From the NCBI RefSeq assembly GCF_014193845.1, contig NZ_JACHZX010000003.1, positions 1-64,000 of the forward strand: a stretch of DNA of 64,000 nucleotides, read 5' to 3'. Below, one piece after another: positions 46,719 through 57,967 of the stretch (the stretch's first letter is position 1; each line of letters begins with the position of its first letter). Source of the DNA: Sphingomonas sp. BK345. GTDB taxonomy: Bacteria > Pseudomonadota > Alphaproteobacteria > Sphingomonadales > Sphingomonadaceae. Made by a program: the position numbers and the translations under genes. Under the pieces are notes generated by a model. The model was given only the letters and a program-made list of their open reading frames with translations. It searched no databases and was not told where the DNA came from.

Positions 46719-47867
46719 TCATCGCGGCGCCGGCGTGCCGGCGGTGTCAACGCGCGCCTGCACCGACATGCCCGGGCGCAGCCGCGCTGCCAGCACCTGC
46801 CCCGAATCGATCCGGATCCGCACCGCGATCCGCTGCGGCACCTTGGTGAAATTGCCCGTGGCATTGTCCGACTTGAGCACCGCGAACTCGCTCCCCGCCG
46901 CGGGCGAGATGCGCTCCACCCGGCCGGACAGCCGCGCATTGGCGAGCGCGTCGACGGTGAAGCTGGCACGCTGGCCCACCGCGATGCGCGCGGTCTGCGC
47001 CTCCTTGTAGTTGGCGATCACCCAGGTCTCCGCGGGCACCAGGAACATCAGCTGCGAGCCCGCGGTGACGTACTGGCCGACGCGCACCCCGACCTCGCTC
47101 AGCCGCCCCGCCTCGGGCGCGCGGATCACGGTGTTGGCCAGGTCGATCCGCGCCAGCCGCAGCGCCGCCTGCGCGCCCGACACGCCCGCCTCCTGCCCGC
47201 CGCGGCCGACCGCGACGGTGCGGATGTCCTGTCGCGCGATCTCGCGCGCGGCCTGCGCCTGCTGGAGCTGCGCCTGTGCCTGGCGCAGCGTGGCGAGCGT
47301 CTGGTCACGCTCGCGCAAGCTCACCGAGCCGTCGGTGACGAGGTCGTTGACGCGGTTCATGTCGGCCTGGGCGCGGAGCAGCTGCGCGCGCGCGTTGGCC
47401 AGCGCCGCCTCCTGCCCGCCGAAGCTCGCCTCGCGGCTGGCCGCGGCCTGGACGCTGTTGGCCAGCGTCGCCCGCGCGTTCTCGACCTGCGCCTGTGCCT
47501 GGTCGACGCGCTGCGCGTAGATGCGCTGGTCGACCACCACCAGCGGCTGTCCGGCGCGGACCGACTCGAAGTCGCGCACCAGCACCTGCGTGACATAGCC
47601 CGATACCTGCGGCGCGATCACCGTGGTACGGCCGCGGACATAGGCGTTGTCCGTCGACTCATAGTCGCTGGTGAACGGCCACATCCGCCACGCCGCGAGC
47701 ACGGCCAGCACGCCCGCGACCGCGAGCAGCGTGATCAGCAGCGTCGCGGTGCGCGACAGCCGCGGCGGGCGCCAGCCCGAGCCCGACGGCACGGCCGCGG
47801 CAGGTGCCTCGGCGGCGCGCTCCTCCGTGACGGGGCTGGCAGCGACGGGCGAGCGGGGGTCGGTCAT
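46719..47867 (-). CDS. HlyD/EmrA-type membrane fusion protein
   Basis: The 382-residue periplasmic adaptor has one membrane helix (ATLLITLLAVAGVLAVLAAW, about 40-59), then YESTDNAYVRGRTTVIAPQVSGYV. A long coiled-coil hairpin follows (Ala/Gln/Arg-rich, 105-215), and then a beta-barrel with VIRAPEAGRLSEVGVRVGQYV. It links the MFS pump to the outer-membrane channel. The ATG overlaps the MFS stop (ATGA). EmrA-type adaptors export hydrophobic drugs, uncouplers or metabolites. Confidence 0.93.
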   Translation of the reverse strand: MTDPRSPVAASPVTEERAAEAPAAAVPSGSGWRPPRLSRTATLLITLLAVAGVLAVLAAWRMWPFTSDYESTDNAYVRGRTTVIAPQVSGYVTQVLVRDFESVRAGQPLVVVDQRIYAQRVDQAQAQVENARATLANSVQAAASREASFGGQEAALANARAQLLRAQADMNRVNDLVTDGSVSLRERDQTLATLRQAQAQLQQAQAAREIARQDIRTVAVGRGGQEAGVSGAQAALRLARIDLANTVIRAPEAGRLSEVGVRVGQYVTAGSQLMFLVPAETWVIANYKEAQTARIAVGQRASFTVDALANARLSGRVERISPAAGSEFAVLKSDNATGNFTKVPQRIAVRIRIDSGQVLAARLRPGMSVQARVDTAGTPAPR

Positions 47868-49516
47868 GCGATACTCACGCGGCGCGCGCGCCACTCGCGG
47901 CGCAGCAGGAGAAAGAGAAGGTACAGGAAGGTCAGCGCGGCGAGGACCGCGATCAGCCGGAACATGTCGTCATAAGCGAGGACGTTCGCCTCGCGCGTCG
48001 CCGCCTGCGCGAGCAGCGCGCCGCCCTCGGCCGAGCGCAGCCCCGTATCGCCGACCACGCGCGCCACCCCGCTTGCCCCGGCGGCGAGCCGCGCCTGGAC
48101 TTGGGGGTCGGTCGGGTCGACCAACTGCACCAGTGCGGCGCTGTTCGCCTTCTCGCGGACGATCTGATAGGTGCCGAGGATCGCCGCTCCGGCCAGGCCG
48201 CCGATCGAGTTGAGCACGCCGAACAGCGCGATGAAGCTGATCACGTGCCCGGTCCCTTCCTTCAGCGCGCGGGTCATGCCGAACAGCAGCGATGGGCCGA
48301 GGAAGAAGGCGCCCGCGAAGGCGATCACCGCCTGGGTGAGGTACAGCTGCGGCGCGCGCGTCAGGCTGGTTGAGGAGGAATCGACCCAGGCCGCCACCGC
48401 CACCAGCCCGATCGCGAGCATCACCGGATGCGCCAATCGCTCGACGTCGAGCGTCACTGCGCTGACGATGAAGCCGGCCGCGGTGGCGAGGAAGATGATC
48501 GTGAAAAACGTTCCCAGCTGGTCGTTGTTCTGCCCCAGCACGGTGAGCAGCCCGACCGCGCCATAGGTCTGTTCGGACAGCACGATCCGCGCCATCAGCG
48601 TGACCACCGCGAAGCGCAGGATATCGGCGCTGCCGAGCCAGCGCGTGTTGATCAGCGGGTTGGCGCGGTGGTGCTCGATGACCAGCGCGGCGGCGAGCAT
48701 CGGGATCGCGGCGAGCAGCGCCCAGCCGATCCAGCGCGCCTCGGTCCACCACACGTAGCGGCCCAGCCCGAGCACCGCGGCAAACAGCGCCATCGCCCCG
48801 GCGTAGAGCGCGAAGGTGACGAAATCGAGCTTCTCGAACGCGGGCTGACGCGTCGTTGGCGGCAGGCGGAACACCGTCACCGCGGCGAGGCTCAGCGCGG
48901 CGAGCCCGAGCTCGAACAGGTACAGCGTGCGCCATTGGCTCATCGCCAGCAGCTCGGGCGAGAACAGCCGCGCCAGCGGCGTCGCGCACTGCGGCGCGCC
49001 GATGCCGAGCACGATCGCGCGCAGCCGCCACTTCGCCGGGACCGCCTGCATGAAATAATACAGCGCGAAGGTGGAGAGCGGCGCCGCCGCCAGCCCGCTC
49101 GCCGCGCGCACCGCGATCGCCGAGGCGAAGCCGTGGACGAACAGGTGCGCGAAGGTAACCGCGACATAGATGCCGATGAACAGCATCGCGAACGGGCGGA
49201 GCCCGAACTGCTGGCGGAACTTGATCAGCAGCAGGTTGATGCTGACGTTGGTCATCACATAGACCGTCGGCAGCCAGGCGATCTCGGACGGGTCGAGCCC
49301 CAGCGCGCCCGCCAGCGTCGTCGTGTTGGCCGCCACCAGCGCATTGCCGAACCCCCCGGTGAGCCCCACCAGCATGCCGACCAGCGCATAGGTCAGCCGG
49401 CGGCGCAGCGGGTGCTCGGGCGAGCCGGGCGAGCCGGGCATCGCCGGGCGCTCGTGCGGGGCGAACTCCCAGCGTTCCTCGCTCACGAAGTCGCGCAGCC
49501 GCGTCAGCACCGCCAT
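47864..49516 (-). CDS. MFS multidrug transporter, EmrB type (DHA2)
   Basis: The 550-residue protein has about 14 helices, with a long C-terminal periplasmic loop before the last one (SAALVQLVDPTDPQVQARLAAG). Motif C-like GIGAPQCATPLARLFSP and the helix-1 stretch FGNALVAANTTTLAGALGLDP are visible. The helix-1 stretch lacks the usual D of the DHA2 signature. The ATG at 49516 gives AVLTRLRDFVSEERW as N-terminus. It is the inner-membrane pump of the operon 49516-45025 with the HlyD and NodT-type partners. Confidence 0.9.
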   Translation of the reverse strand: MAVLTRLRDFVSEERWEFAPHERPAMPGSPGSPEHPLRRRLTYALVGMLVGLTGGFGNALVAANTTTLAGALGLDPSEIAWLPTVYVMTNVSINLLLIKFRQQFGLRPFAMLFIGIYVAVTFAHLFVHGFASAIAVRAASGLAAAPLSTFALYYFMQAVPAKWRLRAIVLGIGAPQCATPLARLFSPELLAMSQWRTLYLFELGLAALSLAAVTVFRLPPTTRQPAFEKLDFVTFALYAGAMALFAAVLGLGRYVWWTEARWIGWALLAAIPMLAAALVIEHHRANPLINTRWLGSADILRFAVVTLMARIVLSEQTYGAVGLLTVLGQNNDQLGTFFTIIFLATAAGFIVSAVTLDVERLAHPVMLAIGLVAVAAWVDSSSTSLTRAPQLYLTQAVIAFAGAFFLGPSLLFGMTRALKEGTGHVISFIALFGVLNSIGGLAGAAILGTYQIVREKANSAALVQLVDPTDPQVQARLAAGASGVARVVGDTGLRSAEGGALLAQAATREANVLAYDDMFRLIAVLAALTFLYLLFLLLRREWRARRVSIA

Positions 49517-49625
49517 GGCGTCGTCCCGTGCACCCCCTTCACGGCCTGTGGCCGGCCGATGACGGGTAGGACGCATCGGGCGCCGGCAAGTTCATCCGAG
49601 GCGAAGACCTTGCTCCACTCTGTCC

Positions 49626-49654
49626 GTGATCCCGGACGTGTTCCGGGATGACGG
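49626..49654. repeat. Single GGGATGACG-type palindromic repeat
   Basis: GTGATCCCGGACGTGTTCCG followed by GGATGACGG is one copy of the family seen at 46455-46623. It lies in the gap between era (stop at 49698) and the efflux operon start, a possible terminator-like hairpin for era. Confidence 0.7.
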
Positions 49655-49697
49655 CAGAAGAGGCGCGGACGGACCTGACCGCCGCCCGCGGCGCGCC

Positions 49698-50642
49698 TCA
49701 CTCCACCCAGTCGAGCCCGATGTCGCGATAGACGCCGCGGTCCTCGTCCCAGCCCGGCTTCACCTTGACGTGGAGGTAGAGGTGCACCGGCCGGTCGAGC
49801 AGCACCGCCAGCTCCGCCCGGGCGCGCGCGCCGATCTCGCGGATGCGCGCGCCGCCCTTGCCCAGCACGATGGCGCGCTGGGTCACGCGCTCGACCAGGA
49901 TCTGCTGGTGGATCTCGGCCGAGCCGTCCTCGCGCTCGCTGAACTTCTCGGTCTCGACCACGCTGGCATAAGGCAGCTCGGCGTGGAGCTGGAGGTAGAG
50001 CTGCTCGCGCGTCACCTCGGCCGCCAGCGCGCGCTCGGACGCGTCGGATACCTGGTCTTCGGGATAATGCCACGGCCCCGCGGGCATCGCCGCCGCCAAT
50101 GCGCGCTTGAGCTGGGGCAGCCCGTCGCCGGTCTGCGCCGAGACGAAGAAGGTCTCGGCGAAGGGCAGGAGCGCGTTGAGCTTCTCCGCGTGGATCAGCA
50201 GCTTGGGCTTGTCGGCGAGGTCGACCTTGTTGAGCACGAGATAGATCGGCTCGCGCCGCTCCTTGAGCGACTCGACGATCTCGGTCACCTTGGGGCCGAG
50301 CCCGCCCTTGCCGTCCACCACCAAGGCGATCACGTCGGCGCCCTCGGCGCCGCCCCAGGCCGCCGCCACCATCGCGCGATCGAGCCGGCGGCGCGGCTCG
50401 AAGATGCCGGGCGTGTCGACCAGCAGCAGCTGCGTCTCGCCCTCCAGCGCCACGCCCATCAGCCGCGCGCGCGTGGTCTGCGCCTTGGGGCTGACGATCG
50501 CCACCTTCTGACCGACCAAGGCATTGACCAACGTCGACTTGCCGGCGTTGGGCGCGCCCACCACAGCGACCAGGCCGCAGCGCGTGGCGGGCGAATGTTG
50601 CGAATGTTGAGTCACCGGCGCGTTGTCGTCCACGCCGCTCAC
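49698..50642 (-). CDS. era: GTPase Era
   Basis: Era is an essential GTPase that binds 16S rRNA during 30S assembly. The 314-residue protein has GAPNAGKST (G1, near 29-37), DTPGIFEPRR (G3), NKVD (G4) and a C-terminal KH domain (GKGGARIREIGARARAELAVLL). The GTG at 50642 overlaps the dnaJ stop as GTGA; GTG codons at 50633 and 50615 are alternatives. Era usually follows rnc (RNase III), so its place directly after dnaJ is unusual. Confidence 0.93.
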   Translation of the reverse strand: MSGVDDNAPVTQHSQHSPATRCGLVAVVGAPNAGKSTLVNALVGQKVAIVSPKAQTTRARLMGVALEGETQLLLVDTPGIFEPRRRLDRAMVAAAWGGAEGADVIALVVDGKGGLGPKVTEIVESLKERREPIYLVLNKVDLADKPKLLIHAEKLNALLPFAETFFVSAQTGDGLPQLKRALAAAMPAGPWHYPEDQVSDASERALAAEVTREQLYLQLHAELPYASVVETEKFSEREDGSAEIHQQILVERVTQRAIVLGKGGARIREIGARARAELAVLLDRPVHLYLHVKVKPGWDEDRGVYRDIGLDWVE

Positions 50643-51757
50643 TCGCCCGCGATCGCGCTCTTGAGCCGCGAGAAGAAGCCCTGGCTCTGCGGGCATTCGT
50701 CACCCGTCTCGGTCTCGCGGAACTCCTCCAGCAGCGCGCGCTGGCGCGTGCTGAGCTTGGTCGGCGTCTCCACCTCGACCTGGATCACCAGGTCGCCGGT
50801 GCCGCGCCCCTGCAGCACGGGCATGCCCGCGCCGCGCTGGCGCAGCTGCTTGCCCGACTGGATGCCCGCGGGGATCTTGACCTCGTGGCGCTTGCCATCG
50901 AGCCCGGGGATCGACAGCGTCCCGCCCAGCGCCGCGGTGGTGAAGCTGATCGGCGCGCGCGCAAACAGCGTCGTCCCCTCGCGCTCGAAGATCGCGTGCC
51001 GCTTGACGTGGAGGAAGATGTAGAGGTCGCCCGGCGGTGCGCCGCGCGCGCCCGCCTCGCCCTCGCCGGTGAGCCGCACGCGCGTGCCCTCGTCGACACC
51101 GGGCGGCACGTTGACCGCGAGCGTCTTGGTCTTCTCGACCCGGCCCTCGCCGCGGCAGTCGGCACACGGGTCGGTGATCACCTCGCCCGAGCCGTGGCAC
51201 AACGGGCAGGCCCGCTCGACCACGAAGAAGCCCTGCTGCGCGCGCACCTTGCCGTGGCCGTGGCAGTGCTGGCAGGTGTGCGCGTGGGTGCCCGGCTTGG
51301 AGCCGGTGCCGTTGCAGGTGTCGCACGCGGCGGAGATGTCGACGGTGATCTCCGTCTCCTTGCCGTGATACGCCTCCTCCAGCGTGATCTCCATGTCGTA
51401 GCGCAGGTCGGCACCGCGGCGCACCTGCCGCCCGCCGCCGCGCTGGCCGCCCATGAACTCGCCGAACACGCTCTCGAAGATGTCGGAGAAGCCGGAGAAA
51501 TCCTGCGCGCCCGCGCCGCCGCCGCCGCCGTTCCTGAAGGCGGCGTGGCCGAAGCGATCATAGGCCGCGCGCTTCTGCGGGTCCTTGAGGCAGTCATAGG
51601 CCTCGCTGACCGCCTTGAACTTGGCCTCGCTGTCCTTGCACCCGGCGTTCTTGTCCGGATGGTATTTCATCGCGAGCTTGCGATACGACGATTTGATCGT
51701 CGCCGCGTCCGCGGTCCGCTCGCACTCGAGCAGCTCGTAATAGTCGATCTCGGTCAT
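50639..51757 (-). CDS. dnaJ: Chaperone DnaJ
   Basis: The 372-residue co-chaperone has a J domain with HPD at 33-35 (KYHPDKNAG) and a Gly/Phe-rich linker. It also has four zinc repeats (CDTCNGTG, CQHCHGHG, CPLCHGSG, CADCRGEG) and the C-terminal substrate domains. It stimulates DnaK. It is transcribed from the dnaK side, with 137 bp containing a palindromic repeat between the genes, and ends in a GTGA overlap with era. Confidence 0.96.
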   Translation of the reverse strand: MTEIDYYELLECERTADAATIKSSYRKLAMKYHPDKNAGCKDSEAKFKAVSEAYDCLKDPQKRAAYDRFGHAAFRNGGGGGAGAQDFSGFSDIFESVFGEFMGGQRGGGRQVRRGADLRYDMEITLEEAYHGKETEITVDISAACDTCNGTGSKPGTHAHTCQHCHGHGKVRAQQGFFVVERACPLCHGSGEVITDPCADCRGEGRVEKTKTLAVNVPPGVDEGTRVRLTGEGEAGARGAPPGDLYIFLHVKRHAIFEREGTTLFARAPISFTTAALGGTLSIPGLDGKRHEVKIPAGIQSGKQLRQRGAGMPVLQGRGTGDLVIQVEVETPTKLSTRQRALLEEFRETETGDECPQSQGFFSRLKSAIAGE

Positions 51758-51779
51758 GCAACGCCCCCGCGCCCGTCGC

Positions 51780-51861
51780 CGTCACCCCGGCCCAGGCCGG
51801 GGTCCAGTGCCGCGCGCGGTCTCGTCTGCGGCGCTGGATACCGGCCTGCGCCGGTATGACG
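51780..51861. repeat. Paired palindromic repeat between dnaK and dnaJ
   Basis: CGTCACCCCGGCCCAGGCCG with GGGTCCA (51780-51806) and TGGATACCGGCCTGCGCCGG with TATGACGG (51834-51861) are inverted partners around 27 bp. In the dnaK-dnaJ mRNA it would form one or two hairpins, which could adjust dnaJ expression relative to dnaK. Confidence 0.7.
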
Positions 51862-51894
51862 GGAAAGGTTCATGTCAGTTCACTCCGGCGCGGA

Positions 51895-53802
<1,908 letters not shown>

Positions 53803-53886
53803 GAGTGCTTTGCCTAGCCCCTGCGTTGACGTGTAATGTTGCGGCGGCGCCCCGTTACGGCAGCGCAACCGCGATGACGAAGCGCG

Positions 53887-53914
53887 ATATAGGTGCGCGG
53901 TCGCGCCCCGCAAG
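53887..53914 (-). promoter_or_regulatory. RpoH-like heat-shock promoter of dnaK
   Basis: On the minus strand CTTG (53911-53914) is followed by exactly 17 bp and CCTATAT (53887-53893), a full match to the CTTG-N17-CYTATNT layout described for RpoH in alphaproteobacteria. The dnaK ATG is 85 bp downstream. The clpB upstream region has the same CTTG-N17 arrangement. Confidence 0.75.
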
Positions 53915-53989
53915 ATTGCGGCGGCGGCGTGGCGGGCGGGGCCGGGAACGATTGCCTGACTCGCGCGTGTCACGTAGGGAGACCCGATC

Positions 53990-54271
53990 ATGCAGACCGC
54001 CCGCATCTACCAGCGCCCGAAGAACGCCATGCAGTCGGGCAAGGCCCGCACCGATCACTGGCAGCTCGAGTTCGAGCCGGGCGAGCCCAAGAAGGCCGAC
54101 GCGCTGACCGGCTGGGCCGGCAGCGGCGACACGCGCGACCAGATCAAGCTGGGCTTCCCGACCTGCGAGGCGGCGGTGGCCTATGCCGAGCAGCAGGGGC
54201 TGCGCTACGTGGTCATTCCGACGCCGACCAAGACGCTGAAGCTGCAGAGCTACGCGGACAACTTCCGGTAG
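53990..54271 (+). CDS. NDUFS4-like ETC complex I accessory subunit
   Basis: The 93-residue protein matches the ETC complex I subunit conserved region. It has [21 protein letters not shown] at the start, [20 protein letters not shown] in the middle and [11 protein letters not shown] at the end. Mitochondrial NDUFS4 and the alphaproteobacterial homologue are accessory subunits of NADH:ubiquinone oxidoreductase. The main nuo genes are not in this window. GTAGGGAGACCCGATC precedes the ATG and supplies a ribosome-binding site. Confidence 0.93.
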   Translation: MQTARIYQRPKNAMQSGKARTDHWQLEFEPGEPKKADALTGWAGSGDTRDQIKLGFPTCEAAVAYAEQQGLRYVVIPTPTKTLKLQSYADNFR

Positions 54272-54605
54272 GGTCGGGGGCTAGCTCTGCTTCGCTGCTC
54301 GCGCCCTCCCGCGACTGGGAAGTATCTAACGTCTAGTTCGATGCGGGCGGCCTCATCGTCGAAAGCGGCGCGCTTCTCTCTCCATCATCCTCGCTTCCCT
54401 GCCGCCCTCCTCCAACCGACCGTCATCCCCGCAAAGGCGGGGATCCAGACGCGCGGACTTCTCGATAGAGGCGCGACCTCAGCGTTTATGGATCCCCGCC
54501 TTCGCGGGGATGACGGAAAAGTTGGTTCCTTCGGCGCTTAGGAAGTGGTCGAGCACTAGGTCACCACCTGTCCCGTCGTGCCAGGCAAACGCGACCGCAA
54601 CCTTC
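54272..54605. other. Gene-free convergent spacer with one palindrome pair
   Basis: The 334-bp gap between the convergent NDUFS4-like gene and fumC holds one repeat pair (54421-54516), the reverse-oriented copy of the element at 11619-11711. Apart from this no gene, RNA or strong terminator was seen. Confidence 0.6.
54421..54516. repeat. Paired palindromic repeat, reverse copy of the 11619 element
   Basis: CGTCATCCCCGCAAAGGCGG with GGATCCAGACGCGCGGA (left) and TGGATCCCCGCCTTCGCGGG with GATGACGG (right) flank about 35 bp. The inner sequence next to the left arm is the reverse complement of that beside the right arm of 11619-11711, so the two elements are homologous copies in opposite orientations. 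Confidence 0.8.
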
Positions 54606-56021
54606 TTATTGCTCACCCAGCATCGCCTCGGGCCGCACCACCCGGTCGAACGTCGCTTCGTCCACCAGCCCCAGTTCCAGCCCCGCCTCGCGCAGCGTGA
54701 GCCCGCGCTCGTGCGCGTGCTTGGCGATCTTGGCGGCATTGTCGTAACCGATCTCCGGGGCGAGCGCGGTGACGAGCATCAGCGAGCGCTCGACCAGCTC
54801 GCCGATCCGCCCCTCGTTGGCGCGTAGCCCGTCGACGCAGCGCAGCGCGAAGCTCTCGCATCCGGTCGCCAGCAGGTCGATCGAGCGCAGCACCGCGGCA
54901 CCCAGCATCGGCTTGAACACGTTGAGCTCGAGATGCCCCTGCGCGCCGCCGACGGTGACCGCGACGTGATTGCCGATCACCTGCGCCGCCACCATCGTCA
55001 GCATCTCGCACTGCGTCGGGTTGACCTTGCCCGGCATGATCGAGCTGCCCGGCTCGTTGGCGGGCAGGTCGAGCTCGCCGAGGCCACTGCGCGGCCCCGA
55101 GCCGAGCAGGCGGATGTCGTTGGCGATCTTGGTGCACGCCACCGCCAGCGTGTTGAGCGCGCCGGAGAGGTGGACGAGCGGGTCGTTGCTCGCCAGCGCC
55201 TCGAAGAAATTCTCCGCCGGCGCGAACGCCACCCCGGTGATCGCGGCGAGTTCGGCGGCCACGTCGCGCGCGAAGCCCTTGGGCGCGTTGAGCCCGGTGC
55301 CGACCGCGGTGCCGCCCTGCGCGAGGCGGTCGGTGCCCTGCTCCACCGCCGGCTCGATCCGCCGCAGGCAGCGGTGCAGCTGGTGCGCGTAGCCCGAGAA
55401 CTCGTCGCCGAGTGTCAGCGGGGTGGCGTCCTGGAGATGGGTGCGACCGATCTTCACCAGCCCGGCCCATTCGCGCGCGCGCGCGTCGAGCGAGGCGTGC
55501 AGCTTCTCCAGCGCGGGGATCAGCCGCTGCCGCACCGCGAGCGAGCAGGCGACGTGGAGCGCGGTGGGGAAGCTGTCGTTCGAGGACTGCCCACGGTTGA
55601 CGTCGTCATTGGGGTGGACTGGTGACTTGCCGCCGCGCTGTCCGGTGAGGATCTCGTTGGCGCGACCGGCGATCACCTCGTTGACGTTCATGTTGCTCTG
55701 CGTGCCGCTGCCGGTCTGCCAAATCACCAGCGGGAACTGGTCGTCGAGCAGCCCCTGCGCGATCTCCTGCGCCGCGGCCTCGATCGCGTCTGCCTTGTCC
55801 GCGGCGAGCCCGTGGCGGCGGTTCACCCGCGCCGCCGCCTGCTTCACCAGGGCGAGCGCGCGGACGATCTCGATCGGCATGCGCTCGCGCGCGCCGAACG
55901 GGAAGTTCTCCAGGCTGCGCTCGGTCTGCGCGCCCCAGTAAGCGGTGGCGGGCACCTCGATCGCGCCGATCGAGTCGGTCTCGGTGCGCATGGCGGCGGG
56001 TTCGTTGCGGGCGTCGGTCAT
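54606..56021 (-). CDS. fumC: Fumarate hydratase class II
   Basis: FumC interconverts fumarate and malate in the TCA cycle without an iron-sulfur cluster. The 471-residue protein carries [35 protein letters not shown] and the superfamily signature [17 protein letters not shown] near 322-338. The length is near the E. coli value (467). An additional ATG at residue 11 could serve as start. It is divergent from the C4-dicarboxylate-type symporter gene, which could supply its substrate. Confidence 0.96.
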   Translation of the reverse strand: MTDARNEPAAMRTETDSIGAIEVPATAYWGAQTERSLENFPFGARERMPIEIVRALALVKQAAARVNRRHGLAADKADAIEAAAQEIAQGLLDDQFPLVIWQTGSGTQSNMNVNEVIAGRANEILTGQRGGKSPVHPNDDVNRGQSSNDSFPTALHVACSLAVRQRLIPALEKLHASLDARAREWAGLVKIGRTHLQDATPLTLGDEFSGYAHQLHRCLRRIEPAVEQGTDRLAQGGTAVGTGLNAPKGFARDVAAELAAITGVAFAPAENFFEALASNDPLVHLSGALNTLAVACTKIANDIRLLGSGPRSGLGELDLPANEPGSSIMPGKVNPTQCEMLTMVAAQVIGNHVAVTVGGAQGHLELNVFKPMLGAAVLRSIDLLATGCESFALRCVDGLRANEGRIGELVERSLMLVTALAPEIGYDNAAKIAKHAHERGLTLREAGLELGLVDEATFDRVVRPEAMLGEQ

Positions 56022-56282
56022 GGCGGCTCAACTCGCCGGCGGCCGCGACGTTGCGCGACACGTCAGCGTCGCCGACCCGCTGCGACGCGCGAACTTCGGC
56101 ACGGGCGGCCTCGCGCCGCCGCGGGAATCCGCACGCCGGGTCACCGTAATGTCATCGCCGAGAGCGTGATCCGCCAGCATTTCCGCGACTTTGAGGTCGG
56201 GCAGCCGCGACGCTGGCGCGATCCCCCGACGCGATTATCCTAGGATGACGAGACGTCCGACCGCCGGACGCAGGAGAGGCCC

Positions 56283-57605
56283 ATGACCGTCATCCCCGCC
56301 GCCGCGCCGCCCGCCGCGCCGCGCCCTTTCTACCAGCATCTTTATGTCCAGGTGTTGATCGCGATCGTCGCGGGCGCGCTGCTCGGCCATTTCCACCCGA
56401 CGCTCGGCGCCGCGCTCAAGCCGCTCGGCGACGCCTTCATCAAGCTGGTGAAGATGGTGATCGCGCCCGTCATCTTCCTCACCCTGGTGAGCGGCATCGC
56501 GGGACTGGGCGAGCTCCGCTCGGCCGGGCGGATCGCGCTCAAGGCGTTCGGCTACTTTCTCTTCTTCTCGACGTTGGCGCTGGTCGTCGGGCTGATCGTC
56601 GCGAATGTCGTCCAGCCCGGCGCGGGCATGAACGTCGATCCCGCCACGCTCGATACCGGCGCGGTGAAGGACTATGCCGCCAAGGCGCACGAGACCTCGC
56701 TGATCGGCTTCCTGCTCGCGATCATCCCCACCACGCTCGTCTCGGCGCTGGCGCAGGACAATATCCTGCAGGTGCTGCTGGTAGCGATCCTGTTCGGCGT
56801 ATCGATCAGCCTCGTCGGCGAGCCGGCACGGCCGGTGCTCGACCTGGTCGAGCGGCTCAACCTCGTCGTCTTCAAGGTCGTCGCGATCCTGATGCGCGCG
56901 GCGCCGATCGGCGCGTTCGGCGCGATCGCCTTCACCGTCGGCAAATATGGCGCGGGCAGCCTGGTCAATCTCGGCGGGCTGGTGCTGACCTTCTACGCCA
57001 CCTCGCTGATCTTCGTGCTGGGCGTGCTGGGCGTGGTGGCGCGGCTGCACGGCTTCTCGATCCTGCGGCTGATCGCCTATCTCAAGGGCGAGCTGCTGCT
57101 GGTGCTCGGCACCTCCTCGTCCGAGCCGGCGTTGCCGGGGCTGCTCACGAAATTGGAGGCGGCCGGGTGCGATCGCGGCGTGGTCGGGCTGGTGGTGCCG
57201 ACGGGCTATTCGTTCAACCTTGACGGCACCAACATCTACATGACGCTGGCGGCGCTGTTCATCGCGCAGGCGTGCAACGTCGACCTCACGCTCGGCCAGC
57301 AGCTGCTGCTGCTCGCGGTGGCGATGCTCTCGTCCAAGGGCGCGGCCGGGGTGACCGGCGCCGGCTTCATCACGCTGGCGGCGACGCTGTCGATCGTGCC
57401 GAGCGTGCCGGTGGCGGGCATGGCGCTGATCCTCGGGGTCGACCGCTTCATGAGCGAGTGCCGCAGCCTGACCAACTTCGTCGGCAACGCGGTGGCCGCG
57501 ATCGTGGTGGCGCGGTGGGAGAACAAGCTCGACCGCATGCGACTCGACTCGGCGTTGCGCGGGGACGGGGCGCTGTCAGGCACGGCGCCGCTCGCCGCCG
57601 AGTGA
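56283..57605 (+). CDS. Dicarboxylate/amino acid:cation symporter (DctA-like)
   Basis: The 440-residue SDF-family protein has [26 protein letters not shown] near 49-74, [22 protein letters not shown] as re-entrant loop 1, and [24 protein letters not shown], the DctA/C4-dicarboxylate-type signature. It should import succinate, fumarate or malate with protons or sodium. Divergence from fumC with a 261-bp shared upstream region is consistent with common use of C4 acids. GCAGGAGAGGCCC before the ATG is a strong ribosome-binding site. Confidence 0.93.
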   Translation: MTVIPAAAPPAAPRPFYQHLYVQVLIAIVAGALLGHFHPTLGAALKPLGDAFIKLVKMVIAPVIFLTLVSGIAGLGELRSAGRIALKAFGYFLFFSTLALVVGLIVANVVQPGAGMNVDPATLDTGAVKDYAAKAHETSLIGFLLAIIPTTLVSALAQDNILQVLLVAILFGVSISLVGEPARPVLDLVERLNLVVFKVVAILMRAAPIGAFGAIAFTVGKYGAGSLVNLGGLVLTFYATSLIFVLGVLGVVARLHGFSILRLIAYLKGELLLVLGTSSSEPALPGLLTKLEAAGCDRGVVGLVVPTGYSFNLDGTNIYMTLAALFIAQACNVDLTLGQQLLLLAVAMLSSKGAAGVTGAGFITLAATLSIVPSVPVAGMALILGVDRFMSECRSLTNFVGNAVAAIVVARWENKLDRMRLDSALRGDGALSGTAPLAAE

Positions 57606-57967
57606 TCGTGAGACCAATGTTTACCAACCACATCATTTAATCTGCATCATAAGCGAAGCAACATATTGTCTCTGATGAACCAGAGGGCGCAATGTGATTA
57701 CCGTGCCAGGAATCTGCCGCTAAGCTGAACTCCAGGTGACGAAAAGATCAGCTACCAACCATATTGGGTAAAAGGCACCTGTGCGACAGTCGGACCTTAC
57801 CGTATAATGTACTCATTCCGCTGAAAAAGGCCTTGCGGGGGTCGGTGGGTTGCGCGGGCTATGCAGGGAGCTCGTGCAACCATTGGGAAACGCCGACACC
57901 CGTCTGTCTTTTTCCGGGAATGATTGTCTTGACGGCGATGGTTACTGAAGGTGAAAGGACCAGCACG
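57606..57967 (+). other. AT-richer upstream region of the two-HTH protein gene
   Basis: The 362-bp gap is clearly poorer in GC than its surroundings (about 40% over 57601-57660 and 52% over 57661-57720 by hand count, against about 70% elsewhere). Start codons in the same frame upstream of 57968 have no family-like sequence. AAAGGA at 57954-57959 is the ribosome-binding site used for 57968. A TATAAT at 57803-57808 lacks a matching -35. The low GC suggests a long regulatory or foreign segment. Confidence 0.5.

Noticed and set aside
46465-46722. N-terminal extension of the efflux lipoprotein
   Set aside because: The residues (for example SSRTWSGIHG, IPDQVRDDG) are translations of repeat units, and the lipobox would then lie far inside the chain.
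54479-54739. Minus-strand open frame across the end of fumC
   Set aside because: It is in another frame of fumC and repeat DNA, without a recognisable domain.
57803-57808. Consensus TATAAT as promoter of the two-HTH protein gene
   Set aside because: No -35-like box at 16-18 bp upstream, so it may be chance in an AT-rich stretch.
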